Shown: positions 1-6,638 of the stretch, piece by piece
Layout: each line of letters starts with the position of its first letter
Numbering within the stretch: position 1 is the stretch's first letter
NCBI GenBank assembly: GCA_002291945.1
Contig: DBAZ01000019.1
Coordinates: 1-13,237, forward strand
DNA from: Tepidimonas sp. UBA997
GTDB taxonomy: Bacteria; Pseudomonadota; Gammaproteobacteria; Burkholderiales; Burkholderiaceae_C
DNA length: 13,237 bases
Direction of reading: 5' to 3'
The notes under the pieces: generated by a model
Databases searched by the model: none
What the model was told of the DNA's origin: nothing
Seen by the model: only the letters and a program-made list of their open reading frames with translations
Position numbers and translations under genes: made by a program

Positions 1-16
1 AATAAAAATGCACGAC

Positions 17-736
17 TCATGGCTGCTCATCATACGCCGGGCCACCGATGGCATGGAGTTCGTGCGACAGCATCACGCGCAAGCCGTTGACGCCGGGCAC
101 AGTCCGCAACAGCGCCTGCGCCACCCGCCGACCATCAACCGGGCGATAAGCGCCGGGCATCCAGGCAGCGAACACACGCCCGACAGGAATGGCTAGGCGT
201 TCAGCCAGCCGTGGGGCTTGCCCGAGGTGGGTTCGGCTATTGAGCAACAGAGACGGCCGGGCCAAGACCAGCCCAGCCAGCGGCAGTTGCTTGAGGGCGT
301 CCTCCAGTTCACCCTTAACGCGGTTGTAAAACACCGCCGATGCGGCATCCGCACCGGCGGCGCTGACAACCCCCAGACGTTGCGCCCCCGCTTGCATGGC
401 GGCATGCGCTAGCGCCAGGTTGGCGTCCAGATCGATGGCGCGAAAGGCTGCCTGGCTGCCAGCGACCTTCAATGTGGTGCCGAGCGACAGGTAAACCTCC
501 TGTATAGGGGGCAATGCAGGGAGTTGGCGCAAATCCACGATGTGGGTCTGGAGCTTGCTGTGTTCAAACGCCAGCGGACGGCGCGTGAGCGCATGCACCG
601 TAGCCACCGACGGGTCTGCCAGCAGGCCCTGCAGCAAAAAACGTCCGATCAACCCGGTGGCACCAGCGATCAGGACGGTACGCGCCGACGTGGCGGCTGG
701 AGGGCAGAGAGCTGTAGCAGGGTTGCGGGTATTCAT
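17..736 (-). CDS. NAD(P)-binding Rossmann protein, atypical SDR (HTATIP2-like)
   Basis: A 239-residue protein of the NAD(P)H-binding, HTATIP2-like branch of atypical short-chain dehydrogenases; it is probably a cytosolic oxidoreductase or NAD(P)-dependent sensor of unknown substrate. Seen: a beta-strand followed by the dinucleotide-binding loop GATGLIG at residues 25-31, an LTRRP segment near 50-54 where this family often reads the cofactor phosphate, the family-typical SLGTT at 84-88, VVSAAGAD near 123-130, and a YxxxK pair (Tyr137, Lys141) followed by GELE. There is no signal peptide or membrane segment. I start at the ATG at 736 because the Rossmann strand begins about 20 residues later. 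An in-frame ATG at 787 would add 17 residues but would run through the inverted repeats at 749-784. No strong Shine-Dalgarno precedes either start. It is divergent from the ars operon; no functional link to arsenic is evident. Confidence 0.8.
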   Translation of the reverse strand: MNTRNPATALCPPAATSARTVLIAGATGLIGRFLLQGLLADPSVATVHALTRRPLAFEHSKLQTHIVDLRQLPALPPIQEVYLSLGTTLKVAGSQAAFRAIDLDANLALAHAAMQAGAQRLGVVSAAGADAASAVFYNRVKGELEDALKQLPLAGLVLARPSLLLNSRTHLGQAPRLAERLAIPVGRVFAAWMPGAYRPVDGRRVAQALLRTVPGVNGLRVMLSHELHAIGGPAYDEQP

Positions 737-748
737 CTTCAGTCGGCG

Positions 749-784
749 GTATGCACATCCATTGATCTGCATACTGTAGTACAG
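749..784. promoter_or_regulatory. Two adjoining inverted repeats upstream of the SDR gene
   Basis: GTATGCA (749-755) and TGCATAC (768-774) form a perfect 7-bp inverted repeat with a 12-bp spacer. It runs directly into a second palindrome, CTGTA-g-TACAG (774-784). The pair lies 12-48 bp before the preferred start codon of the minus-strand gene, inside the 148-bp divergent gap, so it could be an operator. No known regulator is assigned. The second palindrome has CTGT and ACAG only 3 bp apart, so it is not a LexA box. Confidence 0.35.
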
Positions 785-823
785 CATAAACCGATCGCTG
801 CGGTGCCGGTCAGCGTGTTGTCA

Positions 824-851
824 TTGCCCCGTCACAAAGCACCCGTACAAT
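824..851 (+). promoter_or_regulatory. Candidate sigma-70 promoter of the ars operon
   Basis: TTGCCC (824-829) and TACAAT (846-851) are separated by 16 bp and resemble -35 and -10 hexamers; TACAAT differs from consensus at one base. Transcription would begin near 858, leaving a leader of about 25 nt before the ATG at 885. A TTGTCA at 818-823 is a better -35 hexamer but sits 22 bp from this -10, which is too far. The call rests on motif matching only. Confidence 0.45.
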
Positions 852-867
852 TCAATGATTGTTGAAC
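850..867. promoter_or_regulatory. Candidate ArsR operator overlapping the -10 box
   Basis: TTCAA (851-855) and TTGAA (862-866) form an inverted repeat with a 6-bp spacer, and CAAT-g-ATTG (853-861) is nested within it. The repeat overlaps the last base of the candidate -10 hexamer and covers the probable transcription start. This is where an ArsR/SmtB repressor would block RNA polymerase. AT-rich inverted repeats of this kind are usual for the family, and the operon encodes its own ArsR domain. Binding is inferred, not shown. Confidence 0.45.
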
Positions 868-884
868 TGCAAAAAGATTGCACC

Positions 885-1946
885 ATGAGTCAGTCAGTCG
901 GGGTCAAAGTTGGCATCAACGGCATGGGGCGCATCGGCCGCCTCGCGCTGCGGGCCGCCCTGGGCGCGGCAGAGCGCCCTGCGGATGACCCTCGGGCAGG
1001 CAACCGCCTGCAAGTAGTGGCCGTGAACGAACTCAAGGGCGGCGCGGCGGCCACGGCCCATTTGCTGGCCTTCGATTCGGTGCAGGGCAAGTGGCGTGAG
1101 CGCATAAGCGCCGATGGCGACGACGCCATCGTCATCGGCTCACAGCGCATCGCGTTCAGCAGCCACGCCAGCCCGGCCGACATCCCCTGGGGCGACCTGG
1201 GTGTGGAACTGGTGCTGGAATGCACCGGCAAGTTCCTCACGCCCGCCACCCTGCAAGGCCATCTGGAGCGGGGTGCCAAGCGCGTCATCGTTGCCGCGCC
1301 GGTCAAGACCGGCGGCGTGCTCAACATCGTGCTGGGCGTTAACGAACACCGGTACGACCCGGCCCGAGACCGCATCGTAACGGCGGCGAGCTGCACCACC
1401 AACTGCCTCGCCCCGGTGGTGAAAGTGGTACACGAGGCGCTGGGCATCCGGCACGGGCAGATCACCACCATCCACGACCCCACCAACACCAACCTGGTGG
1501 TGGATGCGCCGCACCCAGACCTGCGCCGCGCCCGCAGCGCCCTGTTGAGCCTGGCCCCGACCACGACCGGCAGCGCCAGCGCCATTGCCCTCATCTACCC
1601 CGAACTCAAGGGCAAGCTCGACGGCCACGCGGTGCGTGCGCCGGTGCTCAACGCCTCCCTTACCGACTGCGTGTTCGAGCTGCAGCGCGCCACCACCGCC
1701 GCCGAGGTCAACGCCCTGTTCAAGGCCGCCGCCCAAGGGCCGCTGCAAGGCATACTGGGCTACGAGGAGCGCCCGCTGGTGAGCATTGACTATGCCCGCG
1801 ACACCCGTTCGTCGATAGTGGATGCGCTGTCCACCTTGGTGACCGATGGCACGCTGCTCAAGGTCTATGCCTGGTACGACAACGAGATGGGCTACGCCTG
1901 CCGCATGGTGGATCTGGCCAAGCACATGCAAGCGCAGGGCCTCTGA
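885..1946 (+). CDS. gap: Glyceraldehyde-3-phosphate dehydrogenase, ars-operon type
   Basis: A 353-residue type I GAPDH. Seen: the NAD-binding GINGMGRIGR at residues 10-19, an acidic residue ending the second strand (VAVNEL, Glu49, where most NAD-dependent enzymes have Asp), the catalytic SCTTN with Cys170, the general base His197 in TTIHDPTNTN, and the C-terminal WYDNEMGY at 330-337. In GAPDH/ArsJ systems this paralogue uses arsenate in place of phosphate and yields 1-arseno-3-phosphoglycerate, which ArsJ exports. The arsJ gene only 22 bp downstream makes that role likely here. The active-site loop HDPTNTN departs from the glycolytic HAYTNDQ type, consistent with a dedicated paralogue. The ATG at 885 is preferred; an in-frame ATG at 855 lies inside the putative operator and adds ten residues that do not look like GAPDH. 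A short segment at 29-42 (RPADDPRAG) is longer than usual before the second strand. It is the first gene of the operon. Confidence 0.93.
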   Translation: MSQSVGVKVGINGMGRIGRLALRAALGAAERPADDPRAGNRLQVVAVNELKGGAAATAHLLAFDSVQGKWRERISADGDDAIVIGSQRIAFSSHASPADIPWGDLGVELVLECTGKFLTPATLQGHLERGAKRVIVAAPVKTGGVLNIVLGVNEHRYDPARDRIVTAASCTTNCLAPVVKVVHEALGIRHGQITTIHDPTNTNLVVDAPHPDLRRARSALLSLAPTTTGSASAIALIYPELKGKLDGHAVRAPVLNASLTDCVFELQRATTAAEVNALFKAAAQGPLQGILGYEERPLVSIDYARDTRSSIVDALSTLVTDGTLLKVYAWYDNEMGYACRMVDLAKHMQAQGL

Positions 1947-1968
1947 GGCCATCGCGCCCGCACCAGTC

Positions 1969-3222
1969 ATGCAGCACGCTGTACGCCACTACACCATCGT
2001 CACGGCCTCGTATTGGAGCTTCACCCTCACCGACGGCGCTTTGCGCATGTTGGTGCTGTTGCACTTCTACCAACTGGGCTACACGCCGTTCACGCTGGCG
2101 CTGCTGTTTTTGCTCTACGAAGCGGCGGGCATCCTGGCCAACCTGATCGGCGGCTGGCTGGCGACGCGCTACGGCATTACCCGCATGCTCGGCATCGGGC
2201 TGATGACGCAGATCGTCGGTTTGACCCTGCTCTCGCTGCTGGACCCGAACTGGACGGCGGCCTTGTCGGTTGCCTGGGTGGTGGTGGCGCAAGGCATTTG
2301 CGGGGTGGCCAAAGACCTGAGCAAAACGGCCAGCAAATCGGCCATCAAGATGACGCAGGCAGCCGCACAACAGCACGACGGCAGCCAACTGTTCCAATGG
2401 GTGGCCTGGTTTACCGGCAGCAAGAACGCCATGAAGGGCTTGGGCTTCTTCCTCGGTGGCGTGCTGCTGCAAACGCTGGGCTTCCAGGGCGCTTTGTGGC
2501 TGATGGCCAGCGTGCTGGCGCTGGTGCTGCTCGGGGTGGTGGCCTCGCTGCCGCCGTTGATGGGCCAAAGCAAGGCGTCGGCCAGCGCCAAAGAACTGTT
2601 CGCCAAGAACGACGGTATCAACGCGCTGGCCGCTGCCCGCGTGGCGCTGTTCGGCGCACGCGATGTCTGGTTTGTGGTCGGCGTGCCGGTGTTTTTGTAC
2701 GCGGCGGGCTGGACCTTCACCATGGTGGGTGCCTTCCTGGCCGCCTGGACCATGGGCTATGGACTGGTGCAGGCGCTGACACCCCAGATCGTCCAGCGCA
2801 GTGCCGACGGCCTGAGCCGTGAGGTGCCTGCAGCCCGCCTGTGGTCGGCCCTGCTGGCGCTGGTGCCCGTGGTGCTGGCCGGGGTGGTTTGGCTCGGTGT
2901 GCCGCACCTGGCATGGGTGGTGGTGGCCGGGCTGGGCTTGTTCGGGGTGGCGTTTGCCGTCAATTCGTCGCTCCATTCCTACCTCGTGCTGGCCTATGCC
3001 GGATCGGAAAAAGCGGCTGAAGACGTGGGCTTTTACTACGCCGCCAATGCGCTGGGCCGGTTCATCGGCACCCTGCTCTCGGGCCTGCTGTACCAATGGG
3101 GCGGCTTGCTGTACGCCCTAGTGGGTTCGGCCGTGCTGCTGGCAATCTGCTGCCTGCTGACACTCGCTCTGCCGACTCGCGCATTAACCAGCCAGCCACC
3201 CCATTCAGGAGGCCGGGCATGA
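1969..3222 (+). CDS. arsJ: Organoarsenical efflux MFS transporter ArsJ
   Basis: A 417-residue inner-membrane major facilitator protein with about 11-12 hydrophobic segments and a short, mostly polar N-terminus. The opening YTIVTASYWSFTLTDGALRM and the motif ANLIGGWLATRYGITRML near residues 57-74 (the MFS loop 2-3 signature) are characteristic of ArsJ as I know it. ArsJ extrudes 1-arseno-3-phosphoglycerate, which then breaks down outside the cell to arsenate and 3-phosphoglycerate. The gene lies 22 bp after the GAPDH stop. Its stop overlaps the next start as ATGA, so the genes are almost certainly co-transcribed. I chose the ATG at 1969 because upstream codons in frame belong to the end of the GAPDH gene. 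The ribosome-binding site is weak (GAGG at 1944-1947 is too distant), suggesting translational coupling. A central hydrophilic loop near 190-230 (KASASAKELFAKNDG) separates the two six-helix halves. Confidence 0.92.
   Translation: MQHAVRHYTIVTASYWSFTLTDGALRMLVLLHFYQLGYTPFTLALLFLLYEAAGILANLIGGWLATRYGITRMLGIGLMTQIVGLTLLSLLDPNWTAALSVAWVVVAQGICGVAKDLSKTASKSAIKMTQAAAQQHDGSQLFQWVAWFTGSKNAMKGLGFFLGGVLLQTLGFQGALWLMASVLALVLLGVVASLPPLMGQSKASASAKELFAKNDGINALAAARVALFGARDVWFVVGVPVFLYAAGWTFTMVGAFLAAWTMGYGLVQALTPQIVQRSADGLSREVPAARLWSALLALVPVVLAGVVWLGVPHLAWVVVAGLGLFGVAFAVNSSLHSYLVLAYAGSEKAAEDVGFYYAANALGRFIGTLLSGLLYQWGGLLYALVGSAVLLAICCLLTLALPTRALTSQPPHSGGRA
3207..3212 (+). promoter_or_regulatory. Strong ribosome-binding site of arsRC
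   Basis: AGGAGG lies 6 nt before the ATG at 3219, inside the end of arsJ. It fixes the start of the fusion gene and is the strongest Shine-Dalgarno sequence in the ars operon. Confidence 0.85.
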
Positions 3223-4064
3223 CCGAAAACGATGCCATCCAAGCACTCGGCGCACTGGCGCAGCAAACGCGCCTGCGGCTGTTTCGCTTGCTGGTGGTGG
3301 CCGGCCCGCAAGGCATGACGCCCAGTCTGATGGCGCAACGCCTGCAGGTGTCCCCCACCGCCCTCTCCTTTCACCTCAAACAGCTCAGCCACGCCGGTCT
3401 GGTGCATACCGAGCGCGATGGCCGCCACCTGATCTACCGCGCTGCTTATGGCACGATGGAGGATCTGATGCACTTCCTCACTGCCGAATGCTGCCACGGG
3501 CAGCCGTGCATCAACCTTCCTGCCCCCCACTCACTGCCTGCAAACATCATGAACACCACCCATCGCCCTTACAACGTGCTGTTTCTGTGTGTCGGCAACT
3601 CGGCCCGCAGCATCATGGCCGAAGCCATCCTCAACCACCTGGGCCATGACCAGTTCAAGGCCTACAGTGCGGGCAGCTTGCCCGCCGGTGCGGTGCATCC
3701 GCGCGCTCTGGCGCTGCTGGAGCGCAACCACTATGGCGTAGATGGCTTGCGCAGCAAAAGCTGGAACGAATTCGCTGGCCCAGACGCCCCGGTCATGGAC
3801 TTCGTGCTGACGGTGTGCGACAAGGCAGCGGGTGAAGTCTGTCCGGTCTGGCCAGGCCATCCCGCCTCGGCCCACTGGGGGGTGGCAGACCCTGTCGAAG
3901 CCCAGGGAACGGAAGCTGACATTGACCGGGCCTTCACCGTGGCATTCATGACGCTGAGCGCACGGATTTCGTTGCTGGTCAACCTGCCGGTAGCCCAACT
4001 CGACCGGCTCGCGCTGCAACGCAAGCTCAACGCCATTGCCGATCAAACGGCAGGGCACACGTAA
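3219..4064 (+). CDS. arsRC: ArsR-ArsC fusion: arsenical repressor plus arsenate reductase
   Basis: One uninterrupted 281-residue reading frame. Residues 1-100 are an ArsR/SmtB winged helix: recognition helix around SPTALSFHLKQLSHAGLV (45-62) and wing ERDGRHLIYRA (65-75). The usual CVCDL arsenite site in the helix before recognition is absent. Instead Cys91, Cys92 and Cys97 (ECCHGQPC) lie at the end of the ArsR part, closely resembling the Cys95/Cys96/Cys102 site of Acidithiobacillus ferrooxidans ArsR. A proline-rich linker (about 98-112) leads to a low-molecular-weight phosphatase-fold arsenate reductase (about 117-281) with P-loop Cys124-x5-Arg130, Cys200 and Cys208 as likely shuttle cysteines for a redox partner, and the DP loop Asp224-Pro225. 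Every catalytic residue expected is present. An ATG at 3549 (residue 111) could start a free 171-residue ArsC, but nothing like a Shine-Dalgarno precedes it. The gene overlaps arsJ by 4 bases and the next gene by 1. Fused arsRC genes are known from other bacteria, for example Leptospirillum. Confidence 0.93.
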   Translation: MTENDAIQALGALAQQTRLRLFRLLVVAGPQGMTPSLMAQRLQVSPTALSFHLKQLSHAGLVHTERDGRHLIYRAAYGTMEDLMHFLTAECCHGQPCINLPAPHSLPANIMNTTHRPYNVLFLCVGNSARSIMAEAILNHLGHDQFKAYSAGSLPAGAVHPRALALLERNHYGVDGLRSKSWNEFAGPDAPVMDFVLTVCDKAAGEVCPVWPGHPASAHWGVADPVEAQGTEADIDRAFTVAFMTLSARISLLVNLPVAQLDRLALQRKLNAIADQTAGHT

Positions 4065-4555
4065 TGGCCCAAACGCACAAAGTCGGCGAAACCCCGGCCA
4101 CTGCCCTGCTCAAAAGCCGGAGCATCGCTTACACCGAGCACCCTTACGACTACGTGGAGCACGGCGGCGCACTGTACAGTGCAGACGTGCTCGGGCTAGA
4201 CCCGTACGCAGTGGTCAAGACGCTCGTCATGCAGGACGAGAAGGCCGCCCCCCTGGTGGTGCTGATGCACGGCAACCGCAGTGTGTCCACCAAAAACCTG
4301 GCACGGCAGATTGGTGCCAAATCGGTGGAGCCCTGCAAGCCCGACGTAGCCAGCCGACACAGCGGCTATTGGGTGGGAGGCACGTCACCCTTTGGCACCC
4401 GGCGGCGCATGCCGGTTTATGTGGAGCGCACGGTGCTGGCATTGCCCCAGATCTGGCTGAATGGGGGTCGGCGTGGGTACCTGATCGGCATCACGCCCGA
4501 GGCACTGACGGCGGTGCTCGACGCCAAGCCGGTGGACTGTGCGTTGCCGCTCTAG
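4064..4555 (+). CDS. ybaK: YbaK/EbsC-family aminoacyl-tRNA deacylase
   Basis: A 163-residue cytosolic protein of the YbaK/ProX fold, which hydrolyses mischarged tRNA; YbaK itself clears Cys-tRNA(Pro) made by prolyl-tRNA synthetase. Seen: the conserved lysine in VVKTLVM (Lys52), which matches the essential lysine of YbaK, the strand LVVLMHGNRSVSTKNLAR (64-81), and the substrate-loop signature VGGTSPFG (104-111). Length is normal for a stand-alone editing domain. The start codon overlaps the arsRC stop (TAATG), and a weak AGGG lies about 8 nt upstream, so translation is probably coupled to arsRC. That makes it the fourth gene of the ars operon. No role in arsenic resistance is established for the family. 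It may be a hitch-hiker, or it may help when thiols are disturbed by arsenic. The exact amino acid and tRNA it edits cannot be read from sequence. Confidence 0.85.
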   Translation: MAQTHKVGETPATALLKSRSIAYTEHPYDYVEHGGALYSADVLGLDPYAVVKTLVMQDEKAAPLVVLMHGNRSVSTKNLARQIGAKSVEPCKPDVASRHSGYWVGGTSPFGTRRRMPVYVERTVLALPQIWLNGGRRGYLIGITPEALTAVLDAKPVDCALPL

Positions 4556-4568
4556 CCTGCACCGCCCC

Positions 4569-5765
4569 CTACCAGAGCAAGCCGCCCGCCACCGCGCAGG
4601 CCAGCACCACCAGCCAGGGTGGCCAGCGCCAGAACATCAGCGCCACCCAGGCCAGCAAGGCCAGCACGACGTGCCCAACACCCAGAATGGCGCTGGTCCA
4701 GACCGGCTGGTACAGTGCCGCCAGCAGCAGCCCCACCACCGCCGCATTGACCCCCGCCAGCGCCGAACGGGCCCGGGCATGGGAGCGCAAAGACTCCCAG
4801 AACGGCAGCACCCCGGCCACCAGCAGAAATGACGGCAGAAAAATGGCGATCAGGGCCAACAGGCCACCCGACCAGCCGCTAGGCCCTTGCAGCGATGAGG
4901 CCCCCAGAAAGGCCGCAAAAGTGAACAGGGGGCCAGGCACGGCCTGTGCCGCGCCATAGCCCGCGAGGAACACGTCCTTGTCAACCCAGCCCGTGGGCAC
5001 CAACTGCGCCTGCAACAGAGGCAGCACCACATGCCCGCCGCCGAACACCAGCGAGCCAGCGCGGTAGAACGCATCGGCCATCTGCAAGGCCGGGGACGAC
5101 ACATGCAGCGCCAGCAAGGGCAGCCCCAGCAAGCCGACAAAAAACAAGGCCAGCCACACCATGCCGGCACGCCGCCCTACCCGCTGTGGCATGGGTTCAA
5201 GAGCACCCACCTGCCCGGCTGGCAGCCAGCGCACCCCGGCCACACCCGCCAGCAGCAGGCAACCCACCTGCGCCCAAGCCGTCGGCAGCAGCAGCACGAT
5301 GGCGGCGGTCAAGGCCATGAAGGTCACGCGCAAGGCATCCGGGCAGAGCTGGCGAGCCATGCCCCAGACGGCCTGTGCCACCACCGCCACCGCGGCGATT
5401 TTCAGGCCCTGCAGCGCCCCGCTGGCCAAGGCCTCGTCATACACCCCGACGCCATAGGCAAACAGAATCAGCAACACCGCCGATGGCAGGGTAAAACCCA
5501 CCCAAGCCGCAAAAGCGCCACGGTAGCCCGCGCGGTATAGCCCCAACGCCATGCCCACCTGGCTGCTGGCTGGGCCGGGCAAGAACTGGCACAGGGCAAC
5601 CGTGTCGGCATAGGCCTGATCGCCGAGCCAGCGGCGGCGGTTCACAAACTCCTCGCGAAAGTAGGCCAGATGGGCCACCGGCCCGCCAAACGAGGTCAAC
5701 CCGAGGCGCAAAAAGGCCCAAAACACCGCCCAGGCCGAGCGGTCTGGGGTATCGGAATCAGTCAT
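4569..5765 (-). CDS. chrA: Chromate transporter ChrA (two-domain)
   Basis: A 398-residue integral membrane protein of the chromate ion transporter (CHR) family, long-chain type with two homologous halves. The N-terminal half carries FGGPVAHLAYF (26-36) and the LPGPASSQ motif (62-69); the C-terminal half carries FGGGHVVLPLL (241-251) and VPGPLFTFAAFLGA (276-289). The duplication and length agree with single-gene ChrA proteins, which export chromate from the cytoplasm. The halves are joined by a polar linker near 180-200 (PAGQVGALEPMPQRVGRR). The gene starts at the ATG at 5765, with no clear Shine-Dalgarno. It lies 27 bp downstream of pobR on the same strand, so it may be transcribed from the pobR promoter. 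It converges on the ars operon with only 13 bp between stop codons and no visible terminator. No chrB or chrF regulator is in the window. Confidence 0.92.
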   Translation of the reverse strand: MTDSDTPDRSAWAVFWAFLRLGLTSFGGPVAHLAYFREEFVNRRRWLGDQAYADTVALCQFLPGPASSQVGMALGLYRAGYRGAFAAWVGFTLPSAVLLILFAYGVGVYDEALASGALQGLKIAAVAVVAQAVWGMARQLCPDALRVTFMALTAAIVLLLPTAWAQVGCLLLAGVAGVRWLPAGQVGALEPMPQRVGRRAGMVWLALFFVGLLGLPLLALHVSSPALQMADAFYRAGSLVFGGGHVVLPLLQAQLVPTGWVDKDVFLAGYGAAQAVPGPLFTFAAFLGASSLQGPSGWSGGLLALIAIFLPSFLLVAGVLPFWESLRSHARARSALAGVNAAVVGLLLAALYQPVWTSAILGVGHVVLALLAWVALMFWRWPPWLVVLACAVAGGLLW

Positions 5766-5792
5766 GAATCAATACGAAAAGAACCAACGCGG

Positions 5793-6638
5793 CTACAGCA
5801 TGGGCCTGAGCTCCAGCGCGGTGGCCTGCAGCAAAGGCATGAGTTCTTTTTCTAACACAGTCGCGTGAAAGCGCCGGGACGACATCACCACATTCAAGGC
5901 CGCAACTGTCTGGCCCGACATGTTGCGCAGAGGGACAGCCAGAGCATGCACCCCCAGTTCATGCTCCTCGCTGGCCAGACACCAATCCTGCTTTCTAACG
6001 GCATTCAACACCTTGCGCAAGCCTTTCTGATCGGTCAAGGTGAATGGGGTCAGGCGAGCCAGCTCACGCCCCTGGAGCCATTCGGTCAGGCGACGGGTCG
6101 GCAGATTGGACAAAAGCATGCGCCCGGTGGAGGTGGCATGCACCGGCAGTCGTGCGCCCAGGTGCAGGCCATGGGCCGTCCAGCGGACGTCATGCGGAGC
6201 TTTCAGACGATCGCTCAATGAAGTTTCCGGCCAGTCTGCCCAAGCCTGCGATTCGCCAGCGACCACGCTGCGAGCCACGATCACCACCGAATCCCGCTCC
6301 AGCACGGCCACGGAGAAGGAGTCGCCGGTGTAGGCGGCCAGCCGGTTGAGCGCGGGCTGGACGGCCTTGGGCAGACGGGCGCTGGCCAGGTAGCTGCCCG
6401 AAAACCGCAACACCTTGGGGGAGAGCCAAAAATAGCCGCCATCGGTTTCCAGGTAACCCAGATGGGCGAGCGTGAGCAGGTGGCGCCGCGCCGCAGCCCG
6501 AGTGAGCCCGGCACGCTGCGCCGCCAGCGTGGCATTGAGGCGCTGGCGTTCGGTATCGAAGCTTTCCAGTACCGCCAAGCCTTTGGCCATGCCCTCGATG
6601 AAGTCGGCCTTGGCCACCGTAATGTTTTGCGCGTTCAT
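5793..6638 (-). CDS. pobR: IclR-family regulator PobR, activator of pobA
   Basis: A 281-residue IclR-type transcription factor. The FIEGMAKGLAVLESF opening (13-27) is typical of the PobR/PcaR/PcaU subgroup. A winged helix follows (about 15-78, recognition around GLTRAAARRHLLTLAHLGYL), then an IclR effector domain (about 95-275) with the late motif GVHALAVPLRN. Divergence from pobA supports the role of 4-hydroxybenzoate-responsive activator. Odd: about 20-25 extra residues sit between VARS (121-124) and GLHLGARLP (157-165), where relatives go almost directly from one to the other, so the protein exceeds the usual 255-265. The ATG at 6638 is the most upstream possible, since an in-frame TGA lies five codons before it, but it has no Shine-Dalgarno and falls inside the predicted operator. 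An internal Met17 (ATG at 6590) is the alternative and would keep the DNA-binding domain. Autoregulation is likely from the operator position. Confidence 0.85.
   Translation of the reverse strand: MNAQNITVAKADFIEGMAKGLAVLESFDTERQRLNATLAAQRAGLTRAAARRHLLTLAHLGYLETDGGYFWLSPKVLRFSGSYLASARLPKAVQPALNRLAAYTGDSFSVAVLERDSVVIVARSVVAGESQAWADWPETSLSDRLKAPHDVRWTAHGLHLGARLPVHATSTGRMLLSNLPTRRLTEWLQGRELARLTPFTLTDQKGLRKVLNAVRKQDWCLASEEHELGVHALAVPLRNMSGQTVAALNVVMSSRRFHATVLEKELMPLLQATALELRPML

Noticed and set aside
774..784. LexA (SOS) box
   Set aside because: CTGT and ACAG are only 3 bp apart; a LexA site needs 8 bp between them.
17..787. Longer form of the SDR protein starting at 787
   Set aside because: The 17 extra residues are not family-like and would place both palindromes inside the coding sequence; the ATG at 736 suits the Rossmann start better.
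1858..3096. A 412-codon open frame on the minus strand opposite arsJ
   Set aside because: Its product is Gln/His/Arg-rich without domains, and arsJ on the other strand is clear.
3219..4064. The ArsR-ArsC fusion as a sequencing error
   Set aside because: Both domains are intact and in the same frame with a plausible linker, no stop lies between them, and such fusions are known in other bacteria.
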